From Dicyema japonicum (lineage: Eukaryota; Dicyemida; Rhombozoa; Dicyemidae), in contig RDEW01000011.1 in assembly GCA_011109175.1 (NCBI GenBank), positions 304,193-368,192 on the forward strand: a DNA stretch of 64,000 nt. The letters run 5' to 3'. A model generated the notes under the pieces. It saw only the letters and a program-made list of their open reading frames with translations, was not told the DNA's origin and did no database searches. A program made the translations under genes and the position numbers. Below are positions 11,640-23,800 of this stretch, one piece after another (the stretch's first letter is position 1; the number at the start of each line of letters is the position of its first letter).

Positions 11640-12239
11640 AATTAAAACGGAGCCTTTATTAATTTAATAAAATTAATATAAAATTTAATTTAGTAAAAAA
11701 ATAATAATTTATTAATCATTGTTATCACAGTTTGTTATCTATGCACATACTTTGTTATTGCTTAAATTGGTTGAATAAAATCTTAAAATGGAACCTTAGG
11801 AATATACAGCCTTAATCGGAAATTTCAAATTTATAAACACTTGCACGGTTTATTACATCATTTGTTTTTAAATTAGACTTACTACTAATAATAATTTTAA
11901 TCATCATTCATCATGATTGTGGCTTTTTGAAAGGGCATCACGTGTTCTGTTGGAATTTACATAATATTGTCATAACGCCAGGCAATTGTGATTGCCGGTA
12001 ATTGGCGGTTTTGTGATATGACTTAAGTGGTTACTGTCTATATAATCATTTCAGCATATGTCGCAGGATGACGTGAGTACTCATCATTATAATGACCTAA
12101 TAGAATCTTAAATAGATATTTAGAATATCGATTTACCTTTGTAGTGCTGAGTCACCAACATCATGAGTCACAAACATATTCGTGTCACTATACGAAGTTA
12201 AAAGTATTTTGAAGAAATTAAGATTTTCAAATAATTTGC
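11640..12239. other. Upstream region of CK1, nothing recognised
   Basis: AT-rich spacer that should hold the CK1 promoter. No motif could be called with confidence. Confidence 0.35.
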
Positions 12240-12957
12240 CTTCTTAAAGAGAATGCCTTCTTAAAGAGAATGAATTTCCAGCTTCAAGTAGATGGAGTGG
12301 AGCATGGCTTGGTGCAATACCTTGCCCAAACCTTGGGACCTTTTTGGACGACGATTCTTTGAGGATTGGAATCGGACAAAGGCTGGGACTAGACGTTTGC
12401 CAGAAGCACCGATGCCGATGCGGGAAAACAGTCGATGCGAAAGGATTGCCAGCTGTCCTGCAGAAGAAGCGCCGGAAGGGGACCACGTCATGCTGCTTTG
12501 AATGATGTGATCGTCAGAGCTCTGAAGGCTTCAGGCTTCCCAGCACAGCTTGAACCAGTGGGTCTTGATCGAGGAGATGGAAGAGACCTGACGGGATGAC
12601 CCTTTTCCCCTTCACGTCTGGAAGATCTTTGGTCTGGGACGCAACTTGCATAGACACGTTCTCAAGCACGAACATTTTTAAATCGGTTCAGACACCTGGA
12701 GCAGCTGCTTCGACTGCGGAAAACCTAAAAATCAAGAAATATTCTTGCCTCGGGGATCGCTACCGATTTACTCCTGTTGCGACCGAATCATCGGGAGCCG
12801 TTGGTCCAATGACGGCTGAATTCTTGCAAGAACTCGGAGGATTGCTTGCCAGAAAGAAAAGGGATCAACGAGAAGGGTTATGGCTAAGACAAAAGATTGG
12901 AATAGCCATACTCCGAGGGAACTCGTTCGCAATCCACGCAGCAGGCTTCCTCAACTG
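12240..12957 (+). mobile_element. LINE-B 3' domain, fairly complete
   Basis: Pieces in order: [48 protein letters not shown], then an open stretch of 120 codons with SGRSLVWDATCIDTFSS, GDRYRFTPVATESSGAVGP, FLQELGGLLARK and IAILRGNSFAIHAAG. The frames differ between pieces. It is the best-preserved copy of the LINE-B terminal domain in the window. Confidence 0.7.
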
Positions 12958-15590
12958 ACATTTGTTTAATTGTTAAAAAAAATTTTTTGTTTAAAAAAAT
13001 GAATTTCCATATATTTTTAGTCAAAGTGACAAGAAATGTGATCAAAGATATTATTAGCAACATATCTACAATCATATTAACTATCATCCTACATGTCCAG
13101 CTTTTGATGGATGATCTTTTGATTTCTTTCAATTTAGACTATAATTTGTCACCGTCAATTAATCATTTGGCTTACTGATTGACATCAGTCTCAAATATAT
13201 TATTATTAATTCAAGATGCGCCGAGAAAGTAGCCGAAAGGACCTGAAATGTTTGGACAACTCTTCGGAAGTGGAAAACAAAATGTTACATAAATTATTGG
13301 GACGTCATTTAACTTCAAAGGTAAAATTTCCCTAATTAACATACTTCCCCCCAACTGATCGTGCCCTAATAACTATCTTATTCCTGACATTATCTGCACT
13401 GTCTATTTGGACAACGTTATCATCTGTAGGGATAAGAATGCGAAGCACCAACTTTGGCTATCACGTCAACCCTCTATTACTTTCAAAGACGAGCTCACTG
13501 AAGATCATGAACGACCCATCAAGAAATAAAAGAACACCCTACAGGGTTACCGACCAACCAATTTCCCCGAAGCCTCTCTTTGCTCCTCTCCCTTGAGTGC
13601 AATCAAGTTAAAAAAAGAAACCGGAGGAAAGTCTCTTGGCACTACAATTACAATGTGCCGACTGGAGTCTCTACAGGTTAAATACTAATAATTTGCTGAG
13701 GAACCTATATCTATGTGGCTTCTCCTCTCTTGATAAAGCGATGGCCTATATTAACTGCATTGTCCTGGAGGCAATTGATATTTCAGTACTGAAGTGTCAT
13801 ACTAACCCTACCAGTGGGCATGGAAAGATTCCCTTGTCAAAATAAATAAATCCCTTAAAAGGATCAACTGGCCAACGAAAGAAATATAACTCAGGATTCG
13901 AATTCTAACCATAAAATCGCCCACAAAGACAATAAAGGTCATCCGCCTTCTTGTTGGTTAAGAGAAAACCGATGAACACGTGATTATCAAATGTGAGAAA
14001 GTCTAACTTCCTGAAAAGTCTCTCAGGACGACGGAGGGCCGGAAACCATCGATTCCTGAATTCTGTCTAAAAACAGTACATCGAACCATGAATCTCGTAT
14101 ATGTGTACTTTCTGGAGTCCGTTCATCTTTTGGACAAATTCATGAAGATCGAAGCCAGTCAAAAAAGGCTTTTAAAGTTACAGAACTATAAACATCTGGA
14201 ACTCTCCATTCCTCTGGATTTCCTAATCCGCATGAATTAGAAAAGCTTATAAATACGGCAAACATTTTTTAACCTCAAAACTTGAAAAAAAATTTAACCT
14301 TAAAAGGTCATTTTTATTAACCTATAAACCAAACTTTTTAACCTTAAAATACAAAAAATTAACTTTATTCTCAATTTACACGTGCAAAATATAGATACGA
14401 AGCAATAAAAGACAACTGTTGTTTCAAACAAAATTACGTAATGGACATTACGCAATTTCCAGATTTCGAGTCAAAAGTTTCTGTTTGTCCTCAAAAAACT
14501 CTTGAATTGCGAAAAAAAATTTTCGACAGATGCCGAGGATGGCTGAGAGTTTAGAAGATACGAATAACCTTCAGGAGAGACATTTTTACATTCCATATTG
14601 ATAATTTTAGTTAGGTCGCTTTCCAAAATTCTCTTTTCCAAATATTTTTGACCCCTGTTTCATCTTTTCCAAAATCTTTCGCACTAAGCGTCGAATGTAC
14701 GTACTCCATTGTACAGTCGTTACTTTCAAATTTTAATATTTTGTTCTATGTACTATAATAACAACCTGGAATGTGTGAATAGTTATGCGAAATAGCGCAT
14801 AAGCTCTGTACTATTTTTTCACCTTTCAATGCATTCTTTGTAGAAGTTCTAAAATGCCTTTGTCCTCAATTAACTCAAAAATGTTAATCACTGGGATTAA
14901 ATTTTTTGAATAAAAAGATGCAGCCTTCAAACTATCTCGTCACATGACTTTGGGAGAAATTCCAATTTCGGAAAAATGACAAGCATAAAATTATCCCGTT
15001 TAACCATTAGACTTCGGATCGAATCAGACTCAGACTCAATTGGTTTGAATGAGACCAAATAAGTAATTTCAGGCGGTTTGATTGATCTCATCAAAACTAT
15101 AAGTATAAATTAAAATCCGAACTGTTGCTTAGGATGTTTCCCTACCAGTTTGAATCCGTGTTATTCATGTCCCGGGTAAAGTTTAGATATTGTTCCTGAA
15201 ACTGCTACAGGTTTGATATAAAGAAAATGATATATTGGGTCTAGAAGATCTCCAACATTCACTGTCTGACAAGTTTCAAGACTATTTTTGCTAAGAATTA
15301 TAGTTCATATCCCCCATTCCTTTAATACCTATCCCGTCAGCTCAGTTGGCGCACAATGAAACCGTTTGAAGTGCTCTTTAACCTGGTTTTGATCCTTGTT
15401 TGGAACATCGATGCCCACATGGGAGAACAGTAAACTCGCAAACCTGAACCCAATGTCGTGTAAACAAAGTGTTGTAAGATTCCCTACATATTTCACCTTG
15501 AAAGCATTTATCAATAAGCAATGGAGGACCCTGGCTTCATTTGCCAACTAGAGCCTATAGGCCTTGACAAAAAATATGAGCGGAAATAAA
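12958..15590. other. Long AT-rich interval with decayed repeats
   Basis: No intact gene seen. Around 13620-14240 scattered coding-like pieces occur, including the 14080-14200 match to 6140-6370, which suggests an old mobile element. The rest, from about 14250 to 15590, shows no family I recognise. Confidence 0.35.
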
Positions 15591-15605
15591 AAAAATGTTT
15601 TGCGT

Positions 15606-15928
15606 GGGACATCGCCTGCTCGAACATTTTGCCGCCAATGTGGTTAAAGAGATAGCAATTGCTAGCAGAGATTCTTCTCAGGCGATTTCTGTAGAGACGT
15701 CTCAAGTGCTCGATGCCAAAAAAATAGAATTTGCTGATTGGTCAGACGTCTTGCAGGATCGTGGAAGGGGAAGTTTATAATGGCATGGGAGTAACTCTCA
15801 ATCCTTACTCAGTAAGTTAAGATAATCTGAGCTATTATTAACTTTTTTAAAATAATAATTAGGTACAAAATGAAATTCGTCAAAATAATCCGCGACTTGA
15901 GGAAACCGTTAGAGTGGACCAAGAATGA
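15606..15928 (+). CDS. Unknown small spliced gene, 5' end uncertain
   Basis: A continuous frame appears when three introns are removed: 15643-15665 (23 nt), 15706-15727 (22 nt) and 15812-15862 (51 nt), all GT-AG. The joined product contains CSNILPPMC, RDSSQAISVETSQ, NLLIGQTSCRIVEGE, VYNGMGVTLNPYS and VQNEIRQNNPRLEETVRV, ending at TGA 15926-15928. The in-frame start was not found; a TAA lies just upstream of 15595, so a further 5' exon is expected. I do not recognise the family. The short introns agree in size with the known genes around it, which is the main reason for calling it. Confidence 0.45.
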
Positions 15929-16094
15929 CGCAATTGCTCTTCCAAAACATTCTCTAAATTTGTTTTAAAGGCATTCTATTATTTTACTTTTTCAATATAA
16001 AAATTCATCAATTTTATTTTTTCCCTTGAAAATTAAGCATTTAAATTTATGAAAATAAATAATTTATATGTTAGTAATAAACACGTGACTAATA

Positions 16095-17308
16095 TTAGAA
16101 ATAAATGATGTGTTTAATTCCTATGCCGCCAATCATATTGTCAAATGCCTTCTGAAAATCATCAATGAAGTATCGATGGGTTATTAAAGAACTAACATTA
16201 ACTTGGCCTGTTTTAATAAGATCTATTGCCGTGGGATAACTGATTTGAGTTTATATTATACTTATTATATGTTCTACAATATCCTCTGACCTGCAGGTTT
16301 TTGAGAGCAATATTTTGAGCTGACATCGTCCCTCCAGCCAGTCCAACTAATGTCAGTACTCCGCCATCCATAGTCGCCTAAAATAAATTGATTATTGAAC
16401 ATTCATTAAACTTTCAATGCTCGAACTGATTCCACAACAGTCAATAGAAACGTCAGCCATATCTCCTAATTCTTCAATTATTCTGTTTGATGTCGTCTGA
16501 GGGGGATCCTCTTTCTTCACCACGACACCGCAGTTGGCTCCATTATTCATAGCAAATATCAGTCTCTCCTCAAGGACATCTATTTGACAGAAATATCTAC
16601 CTGTTATGCACACACGTGACACACCACATGCCCTGGCCACCATTGCACATAAAATTCCAATCGGTCCTGACTTTAATTTTCCCATAAACCTGCTCCTCCT
16701 ATTACTATCTTCTGTCCAAACGAAATACCAGCCAATTTACAAATACCCACAGCAATTGAAAGAGGCTGAACCATGGCTCCATCATCGAACGACATAGAGT
16801 CGGCAATTCTACGCTAAACTCGTGAAACTAACTTATAACAGCATAAGGCACTCTGAACATGATACTCAGTAAGGGCTCCATCAGTGTCGATCCCTCCAAT
16901 ATACTTAAAGCACGTGCAAATGTTACATTTTCCGTTTTTGCAGAAACGGCATTCCTTACAAGGAATTATAGGTTCGATGGCGACTCGGTCTCCTAAAAAT
17001 GGTTCATCGGATTACCAGGTTTTATATTTGTTACGTTTTTTCCAATCTCCTGAACGACTCCAGCCGGTTCATGGCCAATACGAAGAGGTCGAACATTCTT
17101 TTCGCTTCCTATTCCGTTATTTTTCCATAAGGTTATGTCAGACCCACAAACCCCGACAGAATGGATCTTTATTTTGGCTTCTAAAGTAAATTATGTGAGT
17201 TGACCGTTGTCCCCAACAGCTTGGACAGGTTGATTTTCCTACAAAATATTACCTTCGACGTACAATTCTGAGATCATATGCATCATACAAAACCAGGCTT
17301 TTCGACAT
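16095..17308 (-). CDS. SORD: Sorbitol dehydrogenase-like zinc alcohol dehydrogenase, nine exons
   Basis: Medium-chain NAD-dependent dehydrogenase that oxidises sorbitol to fructose in the cytosol. Starting at ATG 17308, introns at 17239-17263, 17181-17204, 16993-17015, 16809-16832, 16667-16689, 16580-16600, 16378-16400 and 16240-16261 (21-25 nt, all GT-AG) leave exactly 1029 nt, 342 residues (human SORD 357). Visible marks: HSVGVCGSDITLW with the zinc-site cysteine, GHEPAGVVQEIGKNV with the second ligand, GDRVAIEP, the four-cysteine structural zinc lobe around CKECRFCKNGKCNIC (often lost in mammalian SORD), the NAD fold GGAGPIGILCAMVA and THRYFIDDFQKAF near the end. Every junction restores family alignment. 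There are no stops after splicing, so it is probably functional. Confidence 0.92.
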
Positions 17309-17332
17309 TGTACCCATCAGATCAATCCATTT

Positions 17333-17640
17333 TTAAACGAAATGGCTTATAATTTCACTACTGACCACAAAAATACGCGTGGAATGCAACACTACTATTT
17401 GGTTTTGTTGCAAATAATGATGAAAGCTATTATCATGGACTTTTAATTGATTTGGTTTGCATAATTGCTTTTTTCTCCACCTCCACAGTCCGCAAACGGT
17501 CTTGAGACGTAATATCAACTTCTATGATAGGGATTTGGCCAGAATCCTTATAGTGTACCACAATGTCCGGTTTATTGTGCTTGACTAGCACCGAAATACG
17601 GGTAGCGCTGTCTACTTTGATTTGAACCCTGGTGTTCTAT
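17333..17640 (-). mobile_element. LINE-D 3' end fragment
   Basis: Minus-strand reading HNKPDIVVHYKDSGQIPIIE, VDITSQDRLRTVEVEKKQL is the typical last domain of R4-like non-LTR elements, the same broad type as 19879-20601. It is a 5'-truncated fragment. Confidence 0.55.
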
Positions 17641-17895
17641 ACTACAGATTGCACCTTATGAGTCCACCGAGAGTCATACAGCGGTCGCCATGACTGCGTG
17701 GTTATTTCCTCTCAGGATGGCGAACGAGATTCGCCTAAATAGCCACCAGCGCTCATGTGGATCTCCTGGTCGTGTAGAAATCCGATTCCATAGATGACTT
17801 AGGAATTCCAGCGTCGTAGACGCAAGGGAACCGGACGTTTCAACCGAGAACGGAACAAACAGAAAATCCTCGGATTATTTAGATGCGATGCGTGA
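17640..17895 (-). mobile_element. LINE-B 3' end fragment
   Basis: The nucleotide sequence parallels 56640-56855 closely (for example CTCAGGATGGCGA and ACTTAGGAATTCCAGCGTCG) in the same orientation. That stretch encodes the last LINE-B residues. Confidence 0.6.
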
Positions 17896-18749
17896 AAATA
17901 GTCACGGGTTTCCCAATATAGAGGGAATTGAGGAGTGCAATATATCTTCGTTTCCTATGTAATTCTATTCTTAATTTCTATTATCCTACACGTGCAGTTT
18001 CTAATAGATATTTTCAATTTTGACCAGAAGAGGTTCAAATCCGGCGACTTTGGGTTTCTGATTTCTTACGAGTTTGTAAACTCGTCAATGTTTAAGAGAA
18101 GAATAAAATATAGATATTCGTCTCCCATGGAGCTATGTAGACATTTTTAATAATGTCAAAATTCACTACTCTATTTTTTATTTCTTCAATCTTTGAGAAC
18201 TTTTTTTCAAGGTGCTTAAAGTAATCCACCAAAAATGACTAATTTATCGATCACCTTTAAAAGCTCGGAAGAGGTTAGAAGAGTTATTAAGGAAGTCACC
18301 AATAAAATTGCGATTGTGACGAGATTCATGGATGGGCTTCACAGCGCCTGGAAATTGCCCACTGTCTCTTGGGAGTTGTACCCTGATTTGTTGTCAAAGA
18401 ATAAATTTGCTGATTATTAAATGCAATTCGATGATAGAATGTCAATATGTGGATTACAACCTCACTTCTGTACAGGAGATGCAACTGAGCAAATCCAAAA
18501 ATTAGATTTCTGAAGATTTATGGGTATAGAAAATATTCGGGGTCAATATTTTCTGTCAATAAATTTTTACTCGTTTCAAAAATAGGAAAACCACATATTT
18601 TGTAGTGACCGTATTGCGCATATGTATCTTCCTAAAAATACCCAGTGGAGATGAGTTTTTTGTAGGGAAATTGTTAGTTAAAGACTAAATTTTTAACCTG
18701 AAGCTTCCAGACAGACAAGTCAATATAGTTTTTGACTTTTGAAAACTTT

Positions 18750-18900
18750 AGATGGGGTATTAAATACATGTGATCTATTCGTGTCCATTCAAAATGGCCT
18801 CCAATTAAATTTTCAGGTTTTGGATAAGTTCATCACGAGATTTTAGCGAAACGATATCTTTAGGTAAAAAGTCATTTTTTTAAATCTTATAAAAATTGAT
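18750..18900 (+). repeat. Left arm of an inverted repeat around LINE-D
   Basis: Shares AAAATGGCCTCCAATTAA, TTTCAGGTTTTGGATAAG and TCTTTAGGTAAAAAGTCAT with the reverse complement of 22530-22690. The two arms lie on either side of the LINE-D copy. Confidence 0.65.
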
Positions 18901-19110
18901 TTTAAGGGTCCTATGGGTAAGTGGAACAATTTACCAAGGTCCTCAACATCTTTAGGTAAAAAGTCATATTTTTTAAATCTTATAAAAATTGATTTTAAGG
19001 GGTCCTATAGGTAAGTTGACCAAGGTCCTCAACATCTTTAGGTAAAAAAGTCATCTTTTTTAAATCTTATAAAATTAATTTTAAGGGGTCCTATGGGTAA
19101 GTGGAACAAA
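18855..19110 (+). repeat. Three-copy tandem repeat, unit about 80-100 bp
   Basis: The unit starting TCTTTAGGTAAAAAGTCAT and ending GGGTCCTATGGGTAAG appears three times in a row (near 18858, 18950 and 19035) with small indels. The first unit is part of the inverted-repeat arm at 18750-18900. Confidence 0.85.
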
Positions 19111-19139
19111 ATGAAAGAACTTATGAATACGTCGGTTTT

Positions 19140-19330
19140 TTATGGTCGAGACAACTGGAGGAATAAGTGGAAAATTGCTTTGCTTTCTAAAGAAACTTGG
19201 ACGCCTAGCTACACTAAAAAGCCACGATGCAAGTGAGACCCGGTGGTTCTCCAGTTGTTCTCTGTTGCAATCGTGATAGGCAACGCAACGTCGATAATGT
19301 CAGCGGGGTCCACTTTAGATGGTTAGCTGT
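19140..19330 (+). mobile_element. LINE-B 3' terminus
   Basis: Parallels 23632-23800: AAAGAAACTTGGA, CCTAGCTACACTAAAAAG and AACGTCGATAATGTCAGCGG occur in the same order. It is a terminal fragment directly after the tandem repeat. Confidence 0.6.
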
Positions 19331-19539
19331 GTCAATTTAAATACATTATTGATTGTTTTTTAGAATTATATTCACTTAAAATATGATTAGTTTGTCCATA
19401 AAAATTCCATTATAACTTGCCGGCACTGAACTTGCAATGGGGTAATCTTGTAATTAATTATTCGATAAAGCTGTTATATTTCAAAGAGGTGATCGAATGA
19501 TCATGATTTTAACAGCATTAAAACAATTTTGGTCAGTTA

Positions 19540-19640
19540 TATTTAAAATCGCCAAATGGGATTCGAACTAGCGATCTTATAAAATGTACACGAACGATAC
19601 AAAAATATAAAGCAACGCACCCTCTTCGCTTTCCTTTTAT
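19540..19640 (-). repeat. tRNA-like SINE head
   Basis: On the minus strand TAGTTCGAATCCCA is a good B box, with a weak A-box-like region about 40 nt before it. It cannot fold as a full tRNA as far as I can see, so a tRNA-derived SINE fragment is more likely than a tRNA gene. Confidence 0.35.
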
Positions 19641-19878
19641 GAAGCAGGCATAAGCCCTATGGGTGGGCTAGCCAGCCAACTTTCAATAACCACACAAGCG
19701 ACGGTAGTCACCAGCCAAGTAGTCGAAACTATCAGCCAGCCTGCCATTTCCAAAATAACTTTCTATTTATAACAGACTATTAATATTTATAATGTGTCTA
19801 CTAACCAAATTTTTATCAACTCTTAATAAACCGAGACTGAAGTCATCAATAAACAAATAATTGAGTGTATTCAATCTC

Positions 19879-22464
19879 CTATGTCACGGACGCAGATGAC
19901 GGGTATTTTAGCACACAAGTCCATCGAGAATTATAGTTGTGGGGCATAGATTCTTCTAAGCGTTCCTTCTGAGCGTGTGAATTGTTCCCGTGCATTAACC
20001 ATGTGGAAGATTCCGTAATGTCCGTATCTGTTTCTTGGAAGCATTCAAAGAGAGTTGAAGACTTCCTTTTTATTTGTTCAATTAGGTATTCATTTTGTAA
20101 TCCTTGTATAATTTTAACATTTAGGCTCTCTGGTTGTTCAATGCTATATTTCCGAGTTAGGAATTCTACGATTGTGGCCATATGTTTTTTTTGATTTAAT
20201 GACCCGTAGAATTCCTGCTCTTCTTGGGCACCAATAGGATTTTGATTTCTGAGAAATTGAAAAAGCATACGTTCGCTCTTATGGGTTATAGAGACCAATC
20301 CTCTTCCTAGTCTGTTCCTTGGCATATAAAGTCTTTCTTTATTAGAAGGTTTCAGATGAATTCGATGACTTGTAAGTATCCCGCGTATTTTTTTATCAAT
20401 GTTCTCGAATTCGTTTGAATCGATATCGACAAGTCCGATGTAGTAATTATATAGTGACAGTGCATGTTCGTTGATGGCCTTGAACATGTTAGCAGAGTTA
20501 AGTTTCGTATCTGCTAAATAATTTATTCTCTTGTTCATCGTATCAAAAATTGCCTTCAATACATCATTCTTCAAAACACTGCTTGACTTATCTTCAAGCA
20601 CTCCCAGGTAACCATCAAGTCCATCAAGTAACCTTGCCTCCTCAGGTGAAATTCGTACATTTGTTGCTGACTTATCAAAATTCTTTTCAGGTCCAGCAGC
20701 TTCAAAAAAGCATTACTTGATTCATCATTCTTACAATGTATTCTCTCTATAGAAAAATAGTTTTAAATCATCCATAAACAATAGATGATTTGTTGCGTAT
20801 GAGATTGACATCCGATCTGGATTGTTAATTATCACTTTCGGAAAATTTTCACTTAATGATTTGCTTAACACATCCATCACAAGGACAAAGATCTGAGGGG
20901 ACAGTGATCCCCCTTTTGACTTTCACTACTCAATCATTTTCTGGCTAAATGTCAATTTAATCAATCATTTAGTTACCAAGTTTTTAATAAAATTAACGAT
21001 CCAAACAGGCAATCCAGATGTCTCAAGTACTTTATTCAGGAAATCATGATCCACGGAATCAAAAGCCTTTTAACGTCTAGGCAGTAGCCAAATTATTTCC
21101 GTTCTTCTAATTGATACACTGATTTAAGAGTACTTGCTCTATGGCCCTTGACAGAATCTACAAGTTCCCAGTTGGTTGTCACTAATCAGTCTATATGCTT
21201 CAATGTAGTCTGATAGTTTCCTATTCACACATTTCGTTGTCAGCTTGTACATACTTGGCATACAGGTAATAGGTCTCAAGTCTTTTGGAGACTCACAATT
21301 AACTTTTTTCGGGATCATTTTAATCATATTGAGGATGAATTCTTAAGTGAAATTAGCATGCATTTCTTCAGAGCCTGTAGAGTTCTTATTTAATTGCAAG
21401 ACTTTTTCCTCATTGTCTTGTTTATTCCAGATGTTCTCCCAGAATGCGAGGCACTCATTTTCATTAAAGCCAAACTTGGCTTTTTCATGTTCTCATTCAG
21501 ATTCCTGTAAAAGTACCTCCTATTAAGTTCAAAGCACCAATTCTTCTTTTAAATTCGTTTTTGACTGATGAGTTTTTAGTTTCTTTTTCTAAGACTTTGA
21601 TTTCATCTTGGATACAAGATGCAATTCTTCCAATTTCTCCCTTCTTTGATTTTGAAATCCATATCTCTGGTTTCTTCGTCATAACTTTGGTTTGATTTCT
21701 GCTCTCCAATTGTTTGGATTTGTACCATTCTCTTCTTCAATTCAATCAGTTTCAACTCAATATGGTGACTCCAATTACTCTTTTTTCTTGTAGATATTGA
21801 GAGAGTTTCATAAAAACATTGGCCAGCATAAACGATATCAGTTATATCGTTTAAATTTACAGTAAGATTAGATTTCATATATTCATAGATCGCTGAATTA
21901 ATTCCTCCTAAAAGATCCTTTTTAAAGAGCTGGTAAGGAATTTTCTTAGTTGGTTTCCGTAAATCACGAAGAATCAATTTAATTTTCCCAATTTGTAGAG
22001 AAAATTCGTTATAGCATCTTGTAATTGGAAATTTCGGTTGAAGGGTTTTGGGAAATTTTATTCGATAAAATATCTGCTCTTCTTTCTTTAGGTTTCAATA
22101 GCATTTGTAAATTTGAAGCTGATTTATTGCATTAATATTTATTATTAAAGGCTTTGATTATAATTGGCCATCCACCACGGTGAATTCTATCAAACCTATT
22201 AAGAGCTTCTTGGACTACTTCATTTATCCTCTCAACTTTATCTCCCTGCTTTACTTGGTCAACAATTGCAAGACGAGGTAGTAGTTTGGAAGAGAGATCA
22301 GGTTGTGCATCCGTAGGAGATTCATTAATAAATTTCTGGGTTTCATACATCCCGGGGACCTCTTTCTCTTCATTCTTATTGAGTTTTCCATCATTAATTT
22401 TCGTAAATAGGTCCTTGGAACTTGCTTCACAAACATTTGCTAAAATAAACATGCACCACACCAC
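19879..22464 (-). mobile_element. LINE-D non-LTR retrotransposon copy, R4-like, decayed
   Basis: Minus-strand coding pieces in order: an N-terminal segment at 22464-21500, then MIPKKVNCESPKDLRPITC (RT start) near 21330, AFDSVDHDFLNKVL near 21060, LLFMDDLKLFF (the xxDD catalytic box) near 20770, and an intact 240-codon stretch at 20601-19879 with LYNYYIGLVDID and RLYMPRNRLGRGLVSI. This order and the RLYxPR...GRGL block are typical of R2/R4-type elements. Stops lie between the pieces, so it is dead. It sits between the inverted arms at 18750-18900 and 22530-22690. Confidence 0.7.
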
Positions 22465-22529
22465 AAGAAAAGTTAATATTTTCCTGTTGAAAATAAACCT
22501 CTTATTTAAAAGTTATATAAAAATATTAA

Positions 22530-22690
22530 AAAAGATGACTTTTTACCTAAAGATGTCAAACATTGTAAAATATCTCGTGATGTTTATTGATGATCTTATC
22601 CAAAACCTGAAAAAATTAATTGGAGGCCATTTTGAATTGGAACCGATCGATTTAATAGATCGCTAACAGAGTTCGACATCTTTGCCAATC
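22530..22690 (-). repeat. Right arm of the inverted repeat around LINE-D
   Basis: The reverse complement matches 18750-18900, including the stretch around ATGGCCTCCAATTAA and the CTTTAGGTAAAAAGTC motif. There is only one unit here, against three tandem units on the left side. Confidence 0.65.
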
Positions 22691-22779
22691 GAAGTAAAGA
22701 TCTGAAGGTTTGATACTCAGGATTTTTCTCTTCAAAAAGATCGCACTTGTGAGCTAGAGTTCTTTTGGAACGACAAAAT

Positions 22780-23800
22780 TGTTGAAAGGGATCTTTTTAC
22801 CATCTCCCTGGCCAAATCCACTGGTGAAGATTACCAATGTCTAAACTTTTCCGTAGAAGAATGAAGTTACCCGTTAGCTTGGGTGGACTGGGAATCCTTT
22901 CACCTAAAGATTTGGCTTGCCCAGCGTATCTGTCCTCCTTGTGCTCTAGCCGCCTACTGATCAGGATGATTCTCCAAATCCAAACAGAATCGTCTGAAGT
23001 ACAGATATGGAGCATTTGAAAGTGACGATGCCTAAGCAGAAAGACCGTCACAGGACCATCTGCGAAGATAAATATGAGAAGGCTTCTGAACCAATCAAAC
23101 CAACACAGACGTCCCTGTCGAGTCACTGGAAGATGCGAATGGAGTGGTGCTTGAATCAATGCCCTCCCAGTTGGTAGCGTTGGGACACTTTGATGACGAT
23201 CTGTCCGCACCGGTATCTCCATCATACTTGGACTGAAGATTTGCCAGAGTCACAAGTGCCGGTTCTATAAAACCGTCGACTGTTATGGAGATCATTCCTT
23301 TTTTTGTCGAAGAAGTGCATGATGATTCCCAAGACATAAGGCGATCAACGGAATTGTTAAGCGAGCCCTGAGTCTGATAGCTACCCCTCCATATTTGAAC
23401 CTTTTGGCTTGGACAGAGGAGACGGAAAACGGCCAGACAACATCACAATCTTTCTATTCATAGATGGAAAACCTTTGGTATATAATGCAACGTGCGTCGA
23501 CTCCCTTTTCCCATCCAACATCGGGGGCGCGGTAGACACAGTGTATGCCGCGGAAAAACAATGTGGGCAAAGGAAAAAATACGAAGCGCTACGCGATCGA
23601 TTCACGTTTTTCCCCATTTTTGTTGAGACAACAGAAGGAATAAGTAAGAAATCGCTTTGTTTCTAAAGAAACTTGGAAGCCTAGCTACACTAAAAAGGCA
23701 AGACGCACGTGAGACTCAGTGGATACTTCAGTTGATCTCTTGCGTTCTCTAGAGGCAACCTAACGTCGATTATGTCGGCGGGACCACTTTTAATTGATTT
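22780..23800 (+). mobile_element. LINE-B copy, C-terminal half
   Basis: Pieces: KLPVSLGGLGILSPKDLA near 22865, then KRPDNITIFLFIDGKPL, YNATCVDSLFPSNIGGAV, YEALRDRFTFFPIFVETTEG and the 3' end to AACGTCGATTATGTCGG. The SLGGLGI block is also present in the copy at 63.5 kb. Several frame changes make it inactive. Confidence 0.65.

Noticed and set aside
16606-17189. Plus-strand open frames over the SORD gene
   Set aside because: They are the opposite strand of SORD exons and have no family resemblance.
18235-18420. A 61-codon plus-strand frame beginning MTNLSITFKSSEEV
   Set aside because: Looks gene-like in composition, but no splicing extends it convincingly and no family was recognised.
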